Shown here: positions 43,075 through 52,461 of the stretch, piece by piece
How positions within the stretch are numbered: the first letter of the stretch is position 1
Layout of the letters: every line of letters starts with the position of its first letter
Origin: JAITVM01 sp031551135
Lineage (GTDB): Bacteria; Bacillota; Clostridia; Lachnospirales; JAITVM01
Length of the DNA stretch: 64,000 bases
Reading direction: 5' to 3'
NCBI GenBank assembly: GCA_031551135.1
Contig: JAVBOA010000036.1
Coordinates: 95,404-159,403 of the forward strand
Notes under the pieces: model-generated
Told to the model about the DNA's origin: nothing
Seen by the model: the letters and a program-made list of their open reading frames with translations, nothing else
The model's database searches: none
Position numbers and translations under genes: made by a program

Positions 43075-43588
43075 ATGCTTGTTCTAAAAATTTTAAATTA
43101 TGTTTTAAATAAAATCCAACCGGAATTCCTATAACAATCGCGATTCCTACCTGCAAAAAGTCAAAAGGCAGAGATTGAATCGGAGCGATAAAGTCTCCGG
43201 CGATTATTGCGCCTGCGATATAATATCCCGCTGTCATAAAAATGCCGGAAACTAAAGCAGAGAAAATATTTATAAGATATTTATTTTTTATAAATTTTAT
43301 TTCGGATAAATAACCCATAATATTTCCCATTATAAACCGAATTATAAAAGTAGCGATGGCCCAGTTTGCGTATCCTGACAGAATATCAAAAAGCGTCATT
43401 CCTATAGCGGCCGAATAAGCGCATTTTTTTCTGCCCCAAACAATATTTATTATTACCATCATGGCTGTGCCGAGATGAACAAGACCGCCGTTGTTTGGTA
43501 AAAAAGGAGGCTGAAATTTTAATATGCTTACACCTAAAAAAACTATAGCCGATAATAAACCGGTCATAACTATATCTTTTGTCTTCAT
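43073..43588 (-). CDS. ECF transporter S component, substrate unknown
   Basis: 171 residues with five or six membrane helices. Features GGLVHLGTAMMVIINIVWGRKK and MTLFDILSGYANWAIATFII match the DUF1393 (PF07155) S-component family, in which the S protein binds a vitamin and shares a general EcfAAT module. No A or T components are nearby. Start: ATG at 43588, because GGGGGAA sits 6 nt upstream; the ATG at 43603 overlaps that site. Distinct from ribU at 51.7 kb. Confidence 0.75.
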   Translation of the reverse strand: MKTKDIVMTGLLSAIVFLGVSILKFQPPFLPNNGGLVHLGTAMMVIINIVWGRKKCAYSAAIGMTLFDILSGYANWAIATFIIRFIMGNIMGYLSEIKFIKNKYLINIFSALVSGIFMTAGYYIAGAIIAGDFIAPIQSLPFDFLQVGIAIVIGIPVGFYLKHNLKFLEQA

Positions 43589-43657
43589 TTTTAATTCCCC
43601 CATCTGTTTTTATTGATGATTATTATATCGAGAAGTTAAATTTTTTGCAATATGCTG

Positions 43658-43770
43658 ATAGTAATTCCCTTTTAAAGAATAGAAAAAAATATTTCATTCC
43701 GCGCTTGAAGCATTGCACGGAACGCTTCGCTGTGAAAATTTTTTTCTACAAATCAAATGGGAATTAGTAT
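43658..43770. repeat. ATACTAT palindromic element, copy E (divergent)
   Basis: 113 bp. Termini read ATAGTAATTCCC and GGGAATTAGTAT, where other copies have TTTTC/GAAAA, and inner arms TTCCGCGC/GCACGGAA. Both sets of changes are matched on the opposite arm. It lies between the ECF S gene and tig, followed at 43776-43818 by a collapsed form. Confidence 0.88.
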
Positions 43771-43775
43771 GAGTC

Positions 43776-43818
43776 ACACTATTTTTATTCTATAGTGTAG
43801 AAAAATGGAAATAGTATA
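43776..43818. repeat. Collapsed ATACTAT element
   Basis: CACTATTTTTATTC on the left and AAAAATGGAAATAGTAT on the right in only 43 bp. It is immediately upstream of the tig promoter. Confidence 0.6.
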
Positions 43819-43853
43819 ACTTATAAAATTTTATGGATTTTTAAAATCTACTA

Positions 43854-43862
43854 TGTTATAAT
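43854..43862 (+). promoter_or_regulatory. Extended -10 promoter of tig
   Basis: TGTTATAAT, 60 bp before the tig start. The -35 is poor, as is usual for an extended -10. Confidence 0.55.
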
Positions 43863-43921
43863 GTGAAAATATGTAGACGGGTATAAACATATTCCTAATT
43901 TTATAAGGAGGAGCTTAGCAA

Positions 43922-45205
43922 ATGGCTAAACTTGAAAAACTTGAAACTAATAAAGTGAAACTCACTTTTGATATTAGTAAAGAAAAAATCGAAGAGGCAA
44001 CAAATCATGTATACAACACAAACAAATCAAAATTTAATATTCCCGGGTTCAGAAAAGGCAAAGCGCCAAGAAAAATTATTGAAGCACAATTTGGCAAGGG
44101 TGTTTTTTTTGAGGATGCTGTGAATCATTGTTTGCCTGAAATATATACGGAGGCTGTGAAAGAGCATGAACTTGATACAGTTTCCAGGCCGGCTATCGAT
44201 ATAACCGATGTTTCGGAAGAAGGAAACGTAACCGTGACTGCGGAGGTTTTTACAAAACCGGAAGTAGACGCTGTTAATTATTCAGGGGTTAAATATAATA
44301 AAGTAGAAATTATTGTTACAGACGATGAAATAAACGCGGAAATCGAAGAAGAAAGAAAGAAAAATTCACGTATGATTACGGTGGAAGACAGACCGGTTCA
44401 AGATAAAGATATAATTTTGATAGATTATGAGGGCTTCATCGACAATGTGCCTTTTGAAGGCGGATTGGGTCATGATTATGAATTGACTGTAGGCTCCAAA
44501 ACTTTTATCGATAATTTTGAAGACCAGCTGATCGGACATAAACTCGGCGAAAAAGTAATTGTAAACGTAACTTTCCCGGGAGAATACGGAAAAGAAGAAT
44601 TGCAAGGAAAACCGGCTCAATTTGATGTTTATATAAAAGAGATTAAATATGAAGAACTTCCTGATTTTGATGACGATTTTGTACAGGATGTCAGCGAATT
44701 TAATACAGTCGAGGAATACAAGCAATCTATTAGAACCCGTATTTTAGCTGATAAAGAATCTGATGCAAAATTTGCTAAAGAAAATGCAATTATGGATAAA
44801 ATTTTAGAAGCTAATGAATTTGAAATTCCTGAGGTTATGCTTGAAAGCCAAATAGATGCCATTGTGCGTCAGTTTAAAAATCGTATAAATTCAAGCGGAA
44901 TCGACTTTGAAACGTATCTTCGATATGTTGGCCAGACCGAAGAGGGCTTTAGGGAAGGATATAAAGACCAAGCTTTCAGGCAGGTAAAAGGCTCAATGAT
45001 TTTAGAGAGTATTGCTAAAAAAGAAAATATTGAAATTAGCGAAGAAGATATCGATAATGAGATTAAAAAAATCTCGGAGCAATACGGAATCGAATTTGAA
45101 AAAGCAAAAGCGTCGTTTCGTCCTGAAGATATGGAATCAATCAGCGGAGATATTAAAATTCAAAAAGCACTTGAGTTTGTTTTAAACACAGCTATCGAAG
45201 AATAG
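43922..45205 (+). CDS. tig: Trigger factor
   Basis: 427 residues, the ribosome-bound chaperone and prolyl isomerase. The ribosome-binding signature is FRKGKAPRKIIEAQFGKGVF (about 42-61). The FKBP-like domain follows at about 155-240 (KDIILIDYEGFIDNVPFEGG) and the helical chaperone C-domain at 260-427. Full length. Shine-Dalgarno AAGGAGGAG. It heads the tig-clpP-clpX-lonB-engB cluster, the usual Firmicute order. Confidence 0.96.
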   Translation: MAKLEKLETNKVKLTFDISKEKIEEATNHVYNTNKSKFNIPGFRKGKAPRKIIEAQFGKGVFFEDAVNHCLPEIYTEAVKEHELDTVSRPAIDITDVSEEGNVTVTAEVFTKPEVDAVNYSGVKYNKVEIIVTDDEINAEIEEERKKNSRMITVEDRPVQDKDIILIDYEGFIDNVPFEGGLGHDYELTVGSKTFIDNFEDQLIGHKLGEKVIVNVTFPGEYGKEELQGKPAQFDVYIKEIKYEELPDFDDDFVQDVSEFNTVEEYKQSIRTRILADKESDAKFAKENAIMDKILEANEFEIPEVMLESQIDAIVRQFKNRINSSGIDFETYLRYVGQTEEGFREGYKDQAFRQVKGSMILESIAKKENIEISEEDIDNEIKKISEQYGIEFEKAKASFRPEDMESISGDIKIQKALEFVLNTAIEE

Positions 45206-45666
45206 AATAAATAAAGATCAGAGCGTTCTTGAAAAATTTATGGATAAAAATATTTGAAAATCAGCAGGATTTTTGCGGATAACAGAGTTTTTATACGTAT
45301 ATAGTAAAAGAACGCTTTGCTATAGTACATTTTTTTTATTGTGTATACGAAATGTAACGCACTCTTACTTGAAATATTATATTTTTGTGATAGAATTGCA
45401 TTATAGCTTTTTGATTTTCATTGTTTTTTATATTGGAAAATCAAAGGCTGTATTTATTATGTAAAAAAGCGCAAAAATATTTCTCTTACACAATTTAAAA
45501 ATGATATAAGATACGAACTTATTTTAAATTTATGTCGATTTAGAATATAAAGACTTGTCGAAATTTTTGGCACTGCGTTATTTGTAGCAATTTGTTCTAT
45601 AGAAAATCGGATATTTTTTGAAAATATGTTAAAAGTATAAAGGTACAGTTTGAAGGAGGATATATT
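45206..45666. other. Intergenic region tig-clpP
   Basis: A+T-rich. AGCGTTCTT at 45222-45230 is inverted at 45308-45316 (AAGAACGCT), giving a 9-bp stem with a 77-nt loop. A 63-codon hydrophobic frame at 45273-45464 is not convincing. The clpP promoter was not identified; no CtsR- or CIRCE-like operator is seen. Confidence 0.5.
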
Positions 45667-46251
45667 ATGAGCATACCTATAGTAATCGAACAAGATAACA
45701 GAGGTTTTGAAAAGAGTTATGATATTTATTCGAGGCTGCTTAAAGATAGAATAATATTCTTAGGCGAGGAAGTTTCTGATTACTCGGCAAATTCTATTAT
45801 CGCTCAGCTTTTGTTTTTGGAAGCAAACGAACCGGGCAAAGATATTTCTTTATATATAAACAGTCCCGGCGGAAGCGTTTCTGCGGGATTGGCTATTTAT
45901 GACACCATGCAGTATATAAAATCCGATGTTTCCACAATTTGTATCGGTATGGCGGCGAGCATGGGCGCATTTTTGCTGTCCGGCGGTACTAAAGGCAAAC
46001 GCTTTGCTCTTCCTAACGCAGAAATAATGATTCATCAGCCGATGGGCGGCACCAGAGGCCAAGCGACCGATATAAAAATTCATGCCGACCATATTTTGAG
46101 AACACGAGAAAAACTTAATCAGATTTTGTCTGAAAATACAGGCCAACCACTGGAAATTATTTTTAGAGATACAGAACGCGATAACTTTTTGTCTGCAGAT
46201 GAAGCTAAAGAATATGGATTAATCGATTCAGTAATCACGAAAATTAAGTAA
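45667..46251 (+). CDS. clpP: ATP-dependent Clp protease proteolytic subunit
   Basis: 194 residues, full-length ClpP. Catalytic Ser in GMAASMGAFLLSGG, His in AEIMIHQPMGG, and Asp in RDTERDNFLSADEA. It forms tetradecamers docking ClpX. Shine-Dalgarno GAAGGAGGA. It lies 13 nt before clpX. Confidence 0.97.
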   Translation: MSIPIVIEQDNRGFEKSYDIYSRLLKDRIIFLGEEVSDYSANSIIAQLLFLEANEPGKDISLYINSPGGSVSAGLAIYDTMQYIKSDVSTICIGMAASMGAFLLSGGTKGKRFALPNAEIMIHQPMGGTRGQATDIKIHADHILRTREKLNQILSENTGQPLEIIFRDTERDNFLSADEAKEYGLIDSVITKIK

Positions 46252-46264
46252 AGGAGATGACTAA

Positions 46265-47572
46265 ATGGCATCTAAATCCGATGATAAAAAACAATCTGTT
46301 AGATGTTCTTTTTGCGGAAAGCCACAAGAGCAAGTAAAGAAAATCATTGCCGGTCCAAACGCTTATATTTGCAACGAATGTATAGATTTGTGCTATGACA
46401 TTTTGGGCGAAGATTATACAATGTATGAAGATTCTGATAATGATGAATTGAAAGTTCTGCGCCCGGCAGAAATCACGCAATTTTTGGACGAATATGTAAT
46501 CGGCCAAAACGACGCAAAAAAAGCATTGGCAGTTGCTGTTTACAATCATTATAAAAGAATCTCAACAGCACAAACTATCGGTGATGACGGCGTTGAAGTT
46601 CAAAAATCCAACATACTTTTGGTTGGACCGACCGGCGTTGGAAAAACTTATCTTGCTCAAACTCTTGCCAGAATGTTGAATGTTCCGTTTGCGATTGCAG
46701 ACGCAACTTCTTTAACAGAGGCCGGATATGTTGGCGAAGATGTTGAAAATATCTTGTTAAAATTGATCCAATCGGCAGATTTTGATATTGACCGTGCAGA
46801 AAAAGGAATAATCTATATAGATGAAATCGATAAAATTGCACGTAAATCGGATAACCCTTCTATAACTCGCGACGTTAGCGGCGAGGGAGTTCAGCAAGCT
46901 TTGCTTAAAATTCTGGAAGGTACGGTAGCATCTGTGCCTCCGCAAGGCGGAAGAAAACATCCGCATCAGGATTTTATACAAATTGATACAACTAATATTT
47001 TGTTTATCTGCGGCGGAGCGTTTGACGGTGTGGATAAAATAATCGAACAAAGATTGAATAAAAAAGTAATCGGTTTTGGGCAGGAGCAAAAAGACAGAAA
47101 AGAAATTGATAAAACTATTTTAAAAGAAATTTTGCCGCATGATCTTCAAAAATACGGCTTAATTCCGGAATTTATCGGCAGGCTTCCTGCTATCGTGACT
47201 TTAGAACATCTCGACGAGGATGCGCTGGTTACGATTTTGAAAGAACCGAAAAACGCTATCACAAAACAATTTGCTTATTTATTTGAGCTTGAAAATATAA
47301 TTCTTGAGTTTGAAGACGACGCTTTGAAAGCAATTGCAAAACTTGCAATCGAGCGTAAAACAGGCGCAAGAGGTCTGAGATCCATAATCGAGAAATTTAT
47401 GACCGATATTATGTATGAAGTGCCGTCGGACGAAACTATTGAAAAATGTATAATCACGGCCGAAACTGTTTTGAATAAAGAAAAGCCGAAATATATTTAT
47501 AATGAAAACAGACAGGCGATTGTAAAAAAACCTGTAAAGAAAAAACGGAATAAAAGAATATCCGCAAGCTGA
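46265..47572 (+). CDS. clpX: ClpX ATPase, unfoldase subunit of ClpXP
   Basis: 435 residues. N-terminal C4 zinc-binding domain (CSFCG, CNECIDLC), Walker A GPTGVGKTYLAQ, pore loop GYVGEDVEN, Walker B IIYIDEIDKIA, and sensor-2 region ERKTGARGLRSI. It feeds unfolded substrates to ClpP. Shine-Dalgarno AAAGGAGATGA. A terminator follows at 47588. Confidence 0.97.
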   Translation: MASKSDDKKQSVRCSFCGKPQEQVKKIIAGPNAYICNECIDLCYDILGEDYTMYEDSDNDELKVLRPAEITQFLDEYVIGQNDAKKALAVAVYNHYKRISTAQTIGDDGVEVQKSNILLVGPTGVGKTYLAQTLARMLNVPFAIADATSLTEAGYVGEDVENILLKLIQSADFDIDRAEKGIIYIDEIDKIARKSDNPSITRDVSGEGVQQALLKILEGTVASVPPQGGRKHPHQDFIQIDTTNILFICGGAFDGVDKIIEQRLNKKVIGFGQEQKDRKEIDKTILKEILPHDLQKYGLIPEFIGRLPAIVTLEHLDEDALVTILKEPKNAITKQFAYLFELENIILEFEDDALKAIAKLAIERKTGARGLRSIIEKFMTDIMYEVPSDETIEKCIITAETVLNKEKPKYIYNENRQAIVKKPVKKKRNKRISAS

Positions 47573-47587
47573 TAATATTTGGAAAAT

Positions 47588-47616
47588 AAAACCGGTGAGT
47601 AATCATCGGTTTTTTA
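47588..47616 (+). terminator. Intrinsic terminator after clpX
   Basis: AAAACCGGTGA / TCATCGGTTTTTT stem, GTAA loop, T run. Confidence 0.85.
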
Positions 47617-47784
47617 TTTTGCAGAAATATTTATAGAAAGAAAATATATGGAATAATTATCCTGTTTATTGCCCATAATAATAAAAAATAAATTTCAGTA
47701 TAATTTAAAAGCAGTCGAGATTCAAAAATTTTTCAATAGCATGAAAGATGAATTTCAAATTGTAAGCTATTAGGGGTGTTGAAT

Positions 47785-49437
47785 ATGGAAAATTTAGTTT
47801 CTGTTTTAATTTTAAGTCAGTTAGTATTTTCAATTATTGGGATTGTTTATTTTTATAACAATATAAAGTCTCAGAAAGGTACGCGAAAAACAATTACTTT
47901 GGAATCGAAAAAAGAGATGGATAAGCTGAAAAAAATGCGCTCAATACAATTAACTCCGCCTTTATCCGAAAAAACCAGACCGCAGGACTTTTCGGAAATA
48001 ATCGGTCAGGAAAAGGGCGTTCGTGCTCTGAGGGCGGCACTTTGCGGACCGAATCCGCAGCATGTGATTATTTATGGACCGCCGGGCGTTGGAAAAACAG
48101 CAGCGGCACGGTTGATTCTTGAAGAATGTCTGAAAGATGAAAAATCACCTTTTTTGACAGAAGCGCCGTTTATCGAAATGGATGCAACAATATTGCAGTT
48201 TGATGAAAGAAGTATTGCAGATCCGTTGATTGGCTCGGTGCATGACCCGATTTATCAAGGCTCGGGAACCTTGGGGCAAGCAGGAATTCCACAGCCGAAA
48301 ATCGGGGCTGTAACAAAGGCTCACGGTGGAATTTTGTTTATTGATGAAATCGGCGAGCTTCATAATTTGCAAATGAACAAGCTTTTGAAAGTTTTGGAAG
48401 ACAGAACGGTTTTCTTAAATTCAGCATATTATTCTAAAGAGGAAGAAAATATGCCCCGTTATATTCAGGATATATTTAACAATGGTTTGCCGGCTGATTT
48501 TCGTCTAATTGGCGCAACAACACGGCGGCCCGAGGAAATTCCGCCGGCCCTGCGTTCGCGTTGTGCAGAAATATTTTTCAAATCACTTTCGCCTTCGGAA
48601 GTCGTTATAATCAGCAAGAATGCAATAAAAAGAGCAGGATTCGAAGCCGAAAAAGAAGCTATTGATTTAATTTCGAAATATTCCACAAACGGACGGGATA
48701 CCGTAAATATTATTCAAACTGCGGTTTCGATTTGCGCATTGGATAATCGGGAAATTATTACTTCGGAGGACATTGAAGAAGTAATCGAAAACGGAAAATA
48801 TTCGCCGAATGTGACTAAAAAAATCTCAAAGAACAGCAATATCGGAATCGTTAACGGGCTTGGGGTCTCCGGCGCAAACGGAATGATTCTTGAAATCGAA
48901 GCTATTGCAAGTCCTTGCGAATCCGGAAAAATCGGTAAATTAAATATTACGGGAATTATTGACGAGGAAGAACTGAATTCCGGAATCGGCAAAATCAAAC
49001 GGAAATCAAATGTCAGGTCGTCTTTGGAAAATGTTGTAACGGTTTTAAATCAACATTTGGGAATAAATACTTATGACTATGATTTGCATGTCAATTTTCC
49101 GGGCGGAATGCCTGTAGATGGACCGTCTGCAGGAATAGCCATGTTTTGCGCGATTTTTTCATGTATCAGCAAAAAAGAAGTTACTTCAACGGTAGCGATG
49201 ACCGGAGAAGTCAGCATAAAAGGAAAAGTTCTGCCTGTCGGAGGAGTTTTTGAAAAAATCGAAGCCGCTAAAGAAGCCGGAGTCACAAAGGTTTTCGTCC
49301 CAAAAGAAAATTATCAGAAGCTATTTGAAAAATTTGATATCGAAATTATTTATATAAATAATGTTTTCGAATTGATAAATGAGCTTTTTTCAGAAAAAAA
49401 TATAATTACTGAGCCGCAAATAAATTTTGGGATTTAA
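47785..49437 (+). CDS. lonB: LonB-type ATP-dependent protease
   Basis: 550 residues. One N-terminal membrane helix (about 3-24), AAA+ domain with GPPGVGKTAAARL and GGILFIDEIGEL, and a Lon protease domain with catalytic Ser in DGPSAGIAMF and Lys in GEVSIKGKVLPVGGVFEKI. In Bacillus LonB acts in the forespore, so its presence points to a spore-forming lineage. The ATG at 47785 is properly spaced from AGGGGTG; the earlier GTG overlaps it. The usual downstream lonA is absent; engB comes next. Confidence 0.92.
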   Translation: MENLVSVLILSQLVFSIIGIVYFYNNIKSQKGTRKTITLESKKEMDKLKKMRSIQLTPPLSEKTRPQDFSEIIGQEKGVRALRAALCGPNPQHVIIYGPPGVGKTAAARLILEECLKDEKSPFLTEAPFIEMDATILQFDERSIADPLIGSVHDPIYQGSGTLGQAGIPQPKIGAVTKAHGGILFIDEIGELHNLQMNKLLKVLEDRTVFLNSAYYSKEEENMPRYIQDIFNNGLPADFRLIGATTRRPEEIPPALRSRCAEIFFKSLSPSEVVIISKNAIKRAGFEAEKEAIDLISKYSTNGRDTVNIIQTAVSICALDNREIITSEDIEEVIENGKYSPNVTKKISKNSNIGIVNGLGVSGANGMILEIEAIASPCESGKIGKLNITGIIDEEELNSGIGKIKRKSNVRSSLENVVTVLNQHLGINTYDYDLHVNFPGGMPVDGPSAGIAMFCAIFSCISKKEVTSTVAMTGEVSIKGKVLPVGGVFEKIEAAKEAGVTKVFVPKENYQKLFEKFDIEIIYINNVFELINELFSEKNIITEPQINFGI

Positions 49438-49668
49438 TATATTTGGAATATGATTATATTGTAAAAAAATACTATTTAATAAATACAGCCTATATAAAGA
49501 AAAATATTTGCCGATATAAAAGATAACTCAAAAAAAGCTTTTAACAGAACATTTTTTATAGTATACTCTTATATAGTATTTTGATAATATAATGATACAA
49601 TGAAGTTTTATTTTATACGCTGAAATTATTATAAGCAAAAAATGAAATTGCTATATTAGGGGATTTTA

Positions 49669-50253
49669 ATGAACGTAAACAATGTTATTTTAAAAGCAGT
49701 CGGTGTAAAATTCGAGCAATATCCGGATGATAATAAACCCGAAATTGCTTTTGCCGGAAAGTCCAATGTCGGAAAATCTTCTTTAATAAACACGATGATT
49801 AACCGAAAGGCGCTTGCCAGAACAAGCCAAAATCCCGGCAAAACGAGAACAATAAATTTTTATGAAATTGAAGAAAAGATGTATTTTGTGGATTTGCCGG
49901 GATATGGATATGCGAAGGCTTCTAAAACCGAGGTTGAAAAATGGGGTAAAATGACCGAGGATTATTTGAAAAAACGCAAATCATTAAAAGCCATCGTGCT
50001 TTTAATAGATATTAGGCATGAAATTTCTGCCAATGATAAAATGATGTATGATTGGCTGGTACATTACAATCATAGTATGATTGTTGTGCTGACTAAATCG
50101 GATAAACTAACGAAAAATCAAATTAATAAAAATTTGGCAATGTTTAGAAAACAGTTGAAAGAAGCCACCGTAATAATTCCTTTTTCCAGCCAAACCAGAA
50201 ACGGAAAAGATGAGCTTTGGGCTGAGATAGAGAAATTCGTGGCTCTCGACTAA
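49669..50253 (+). CDS. engB: EngB/YsxC/YihA GTPase
   Basis: 194 residues. G1 GKSNVGKSSL, G3 DLPGYGYAK, G4 TKSDKL, G5 FSSQT. It acts in assembly of the large ribosomal subunit. The 231-nt gap from lonB is A+T-rich without visible signals. ATG after AGGGGAT. Confidence 0.95.
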   Translation: MNVNNVILKAVGVKFEQYPDDNKPEIAFAGKSNVGKSSLINTMINRKALARTSQNPGKTRTINFYEIEEKMYFVDLPGYGYAKASKTEVEKWGKMTEDYLKKRKSLKAIVLLIDIRHEISANDKMMYDWLVHYNHSMIVVLTKSDKLTKNQINKNLAMFRKQLKEATVIIPFSSQTRNGKDELWAEIEKFVALD

Positions 50254-50399
50254 AAATTTTGAGTATGCAGACTATGTTTTTGCAATGCCGTATATATTTC
50301 ATATAGAAGGCGTTTGAAAATTTAATACTGCTGCGGATTGTCGGCGTTATTGTTTCCAAACACAACTAGTTAGTTTATTTAAAGGCAGGATGATTTTTT

Positions 50400-50597
50400 A
50401 TGAAAAGCAAACTTAAATTATCAAAAAGTAATAAGATATTGGCAGGGGTTTGCGGAGGATTTGCAGATTATTTTAATGCCGATCCAACTTTTATCCGCAT
50501 AATTTGGTGTGCGGTAACTATTTTGTTGAATAACTTTTTTTTAACTTCAATTATTTTTTATGTAATATGCTGGGCTGTATTACCAAATTACGATTGA
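50400..50597 (+). CDS. PspC-domain small membrane protein
   Basis: 65 residues. KLKLSKSNKILAGVCGGFADYFNADPTFIRIIW, then a hydrophobic helix ending CWAVLPNYD, the standard PspC form. It is a phage-shock-like envelope stress component, often a stand-alone gene in Firmicutes. Shine-Dalgarno AGGATGA 7 nt before the ATG. Confidence 0.9.
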   Translation: MKSKLKLSKSNKILAGVCGGFADYFNADPTFIRIIWCAVTILLNNFFLTSIIFYVICWAVLPNYD

Positions 50598-50742
50598 ATT
50601 TCACAAGTTTAACATAAATCGCTAATGCAGATTTACAAAAAATATTTTGTGCGTTTATTGTCTAAATTTTTTTGTGCGCTACCCGCGATTCTATGTTACA
50701 ATACTTTAGATTGACCTTCAAATATTTGAAGGAGATGATTTT

Positions 50743-50988
50743 TTGAGAGCAAACGAACTAAAAATTCATTATGAAGATATGGACATAAGTGATAAAGAAC
50801 TTATCGAAAGATTGAACGAGACCAAACATAAATGTAAAGAGCGTAAAGCTGATTATGATGAGGCTTGTAAAGATTTTGATGAAAACAATTACTGCAGTTT
50901 TTTAATGTCAAGACTGTATTATGAATTTTGCAAGGAAGAATATAATAAATTGTTTAACGAAGCACATAAAAGAAGGTTAATCTTTTAA
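50743..50988 (+). CDS. Small charged protein, unknown
   Basis: 81 residues, highly charged and mostly helical (LIERLNETKHKCKERKADYD), with four Cys (about 31, 43, 51, 62). I do not recognise it. TTG start with GAAGGAGATGA 6 nt before, and a TGTTACAAT extended -10 at 50694-50702. A structured terminator-like RNA begins 2 nt after its stop. Confidence 0.65.
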   Translation: MRANELKIHYEDMDISDKELIERLNETKHKCKERKADYDEACKDFDENNYCSFLMSRLYYEFCKEEYNKLFNEAHKRRLIF

Positions 50989-50990
50989 GA

Positions 50991-51094
50991 AAGTCATTTA
51001 AAATATTTTTGATTAAGGAAACTTAATTAATTTAAATTTTGCGGCCAAGGTTATCTGCGCCATGGCCGGCAGAGATATTTTAAATGACTTTTTT
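50991..51094 (+). ncRNA. Three-way-junction RNA element closed by a 16-bp stem
   Basis: AAGTCATTTAAAATAT (50991-51006) pairs perfectly with ATATTTTAAATGACTT (51075-51090), followed by TTTT. Inside are ATTAAG-GAAA-CTTAAT (a GAAA tetraloop hairpin, about 51012-51027) and TGCGGCCA / TGGCCGGCA (about 51040-51072, one bulge). It follows the small charged-protein gene directly, so it can be that gene's terminator, but the internal architecture is richer than needed for termination. Confidence 0.6.
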
Positions 51095-51287
51095 ATGTTA
51101 AAAAATTATTTTATCCTAATTTATTCTAATTTTGTATTTTATTCTCTTAACCTAAAAATCCCCAAAAATTAATTTTTTTTAAAATATATTTTTATTAATC
51201 CTTCAAGAAAATACTTTATTTTACACGTTTGTATTATTATTCCGATATAAAACTACAAAAAATTACAAAATGATTATAAATTAAGCA

Positions 51288-51315
51288 TTGACATTTTTAA
51301 TATTTAGAATATAAT
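51288..51315 (+). promoter_or_regulatory. Promoter of the FMN riboswitch/ribU transcript
   Basis: TTGACA at 51288-51293, a 16-bp spacer, TATAAT at 51310-51315. Both hexamers are perfect. Confidence 0.85.
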
Positions 51316-51338
51316 ATTATTATTAATACATGTTTTAA

Positions 51339-51462
51339 AACTTCAGGGCAGGGTGAAATTCCCGACCGGCGGTGATAGTCCGTGAGTATCATTATTGATG
51401 CTGAATTGGTGAAATTCCAATACCGACAGTAAAGTCTGGATGGTAGAAGTTAGGTTGATGCC
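51339..51462 (+). ncRNA. FMN riboswitch (RFN element)
   Basis: Conserved RFN segments are visible in order: CTTCAGGGCAGGGTGAAATT, CCCGACCGGCGGTGATAG, AGTCCGTGAG, TTGGTGAAATTCCAATACCG, CAGTAAAGTCTGGATGGTAG and AAGTTAGG. It senses FMN and represses the downstream riboflavin transporter gene, here by transcription termination. Confidence 0.96.
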
Positions 51463-51464
51463 AT

Positions 51465-51486
51465 TGGCCCTTGGGGCTTTTTTTGT
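51465..51486 (+). terminator. Riboswitch expression-platform terminator
   Basis: GGCCC-TTG-GGGC followed by seven T, immediately after the aptamer. Confidence 0.8.
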
Positions 51487-51724
51487 TGGAAAGATTTGTG
51501 TTGGAAAATATTGTTTTTAGTTGTATATTTTGGCTTGTTCAATATTTTTTGTGAGATTCTTATTATCAACTTAACTTTTGCGTATATTTATATTACTTAA
51601 TATGGAAATGTTCAGTATATGAGACTAAGTGAATTTTTTAAAATAGGGGCGGAAGCGAAGTTTCATATAAAACTTAATATGGGATTTTTAATGTATTATA
51701 AAATATTATATAAGGAGCTTAGAA

Positions 51725-52333
51725 ATGAAAAACGTAAGTACACTAAAACTCTCTAAAACACATCAGATAACAGTTATCGCGATGTTGGCTGCGGTATCGA
51801 TTGCGATTTATCCAATTGAATTTCCGCTTGCCTTTCTGTTTCCCGATTTTCTAAAAATCGATTTTACAGATTTGCCTGCAATTATCGGCACAGTATTTTT
51901 TGGTCCATTTGTTGGGATTTGTATTGAGTTTATAAAGAACTTGCTTCATTTTATAACTCAAACAAGAACTTTTGGTATTGGCGAATTAGCTAATTTTATT
52001 GTTGGTGCGGCGTACATAGTTCCATTGGGTATTGTTTTTAGAAAACTAAAAGACGATAAGGGTTATATCATCGGTGCGATAGCCGGTGCATTATCTATGA
52101 TGTTTTTCGCTTGTTTGTTTAACTATTTTGTACTGATTCCGTTTTATTTGCAAACGCAAGGACTTCCGGCGGATGTTTATGTAGCTGCGGCACAAAAAGT
52201 TATGGGCTTTGTCGATAGTTATCCAAAATTTATTATTTTTTCTATCGGCGGATTTAATTTTGTAAAAGCTCTGATGATATCTTTTTTGGGTTATTTTGTT
52301 TGTGTTCCACTCAAAAAATATTTAATCCATTAA
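51725..52333 (+). CDS. ribU: RibU, ECF riboflavin transporter S component
   Basis: 202 residues with about six membrane helices. Features IAMLAAVSIAIYPIEFPLAF, FLKIDFTDLPAIIGTVFFGP and FIKNLLHFITQTRTFGIGELANFIVG are those of RibU, which binds riboflavin for an energy-coupling-factor transporter. The upstream FMN riboswitch confirms the substrate. ATG after AAGGAGC. No ecfAAT genes are nearby. Confidence 0.95.
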   Translation: MKNVSTLKLSKTHQITVIAMLAAVSIAIYPIEFPLAFLFPDFLKIDFTDLPAIIGTVFFGPFVGICIEFIKNLLHFITQTRTFGIGELANFIVGAAYIVPLGIVFRKLKDDKGYIIGAIAGALSMMFFACLFNYFVLIPFYLQTQGLPADVYVAAAQKVMGFVDSYPKFIIFSIGGFNFVKALMISFLGYFVCVPLKKYLIH

Positions 52334-52395
52334 TGCTCATTTGATTTAAAGCTTTAATTGTTGGAAAGATTTATGTTGGTTTTTATTTATAATAG

Positions 52396-52437
52396 AAAAA
52401 GGATTGGCGTTTTTGAGAGTTTCGCCAATCCTTTTTT
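52396..52437. terminator. Bidirectional intrinsic terminator
   Basis: AAAAAGGATTGGCG / CGCCAATCCTTTTTT, a 14-bp stem, between ribU and the convergent DUF1294 gene. Confidence 0.92.
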
Positions 52438-52461
52438 CTATATTTAAAATTCATAAGCACC

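Larger units (their letters stand above)
50989..51724. other. Intergenic region with a structured RNA and the FMN riboswitch
   Basis: Contains the 100-nt folded element (50991-51094), the ribU promoter (51288-51315), the riboswitch (51339-51462) and its terminator. The 240 nt between terminator and ribU are A+T rich with no other signal seen. Confidence 0.7.

Noticed and set aside
45273..45464. 63-codon hydrophobic frame between tig and clpP
   Set aside because: Composition is that of translated A+T-rich spacer, the ribosome-binding site is weak and no similarity is recognised; a counterpart on the other strand is equally long.
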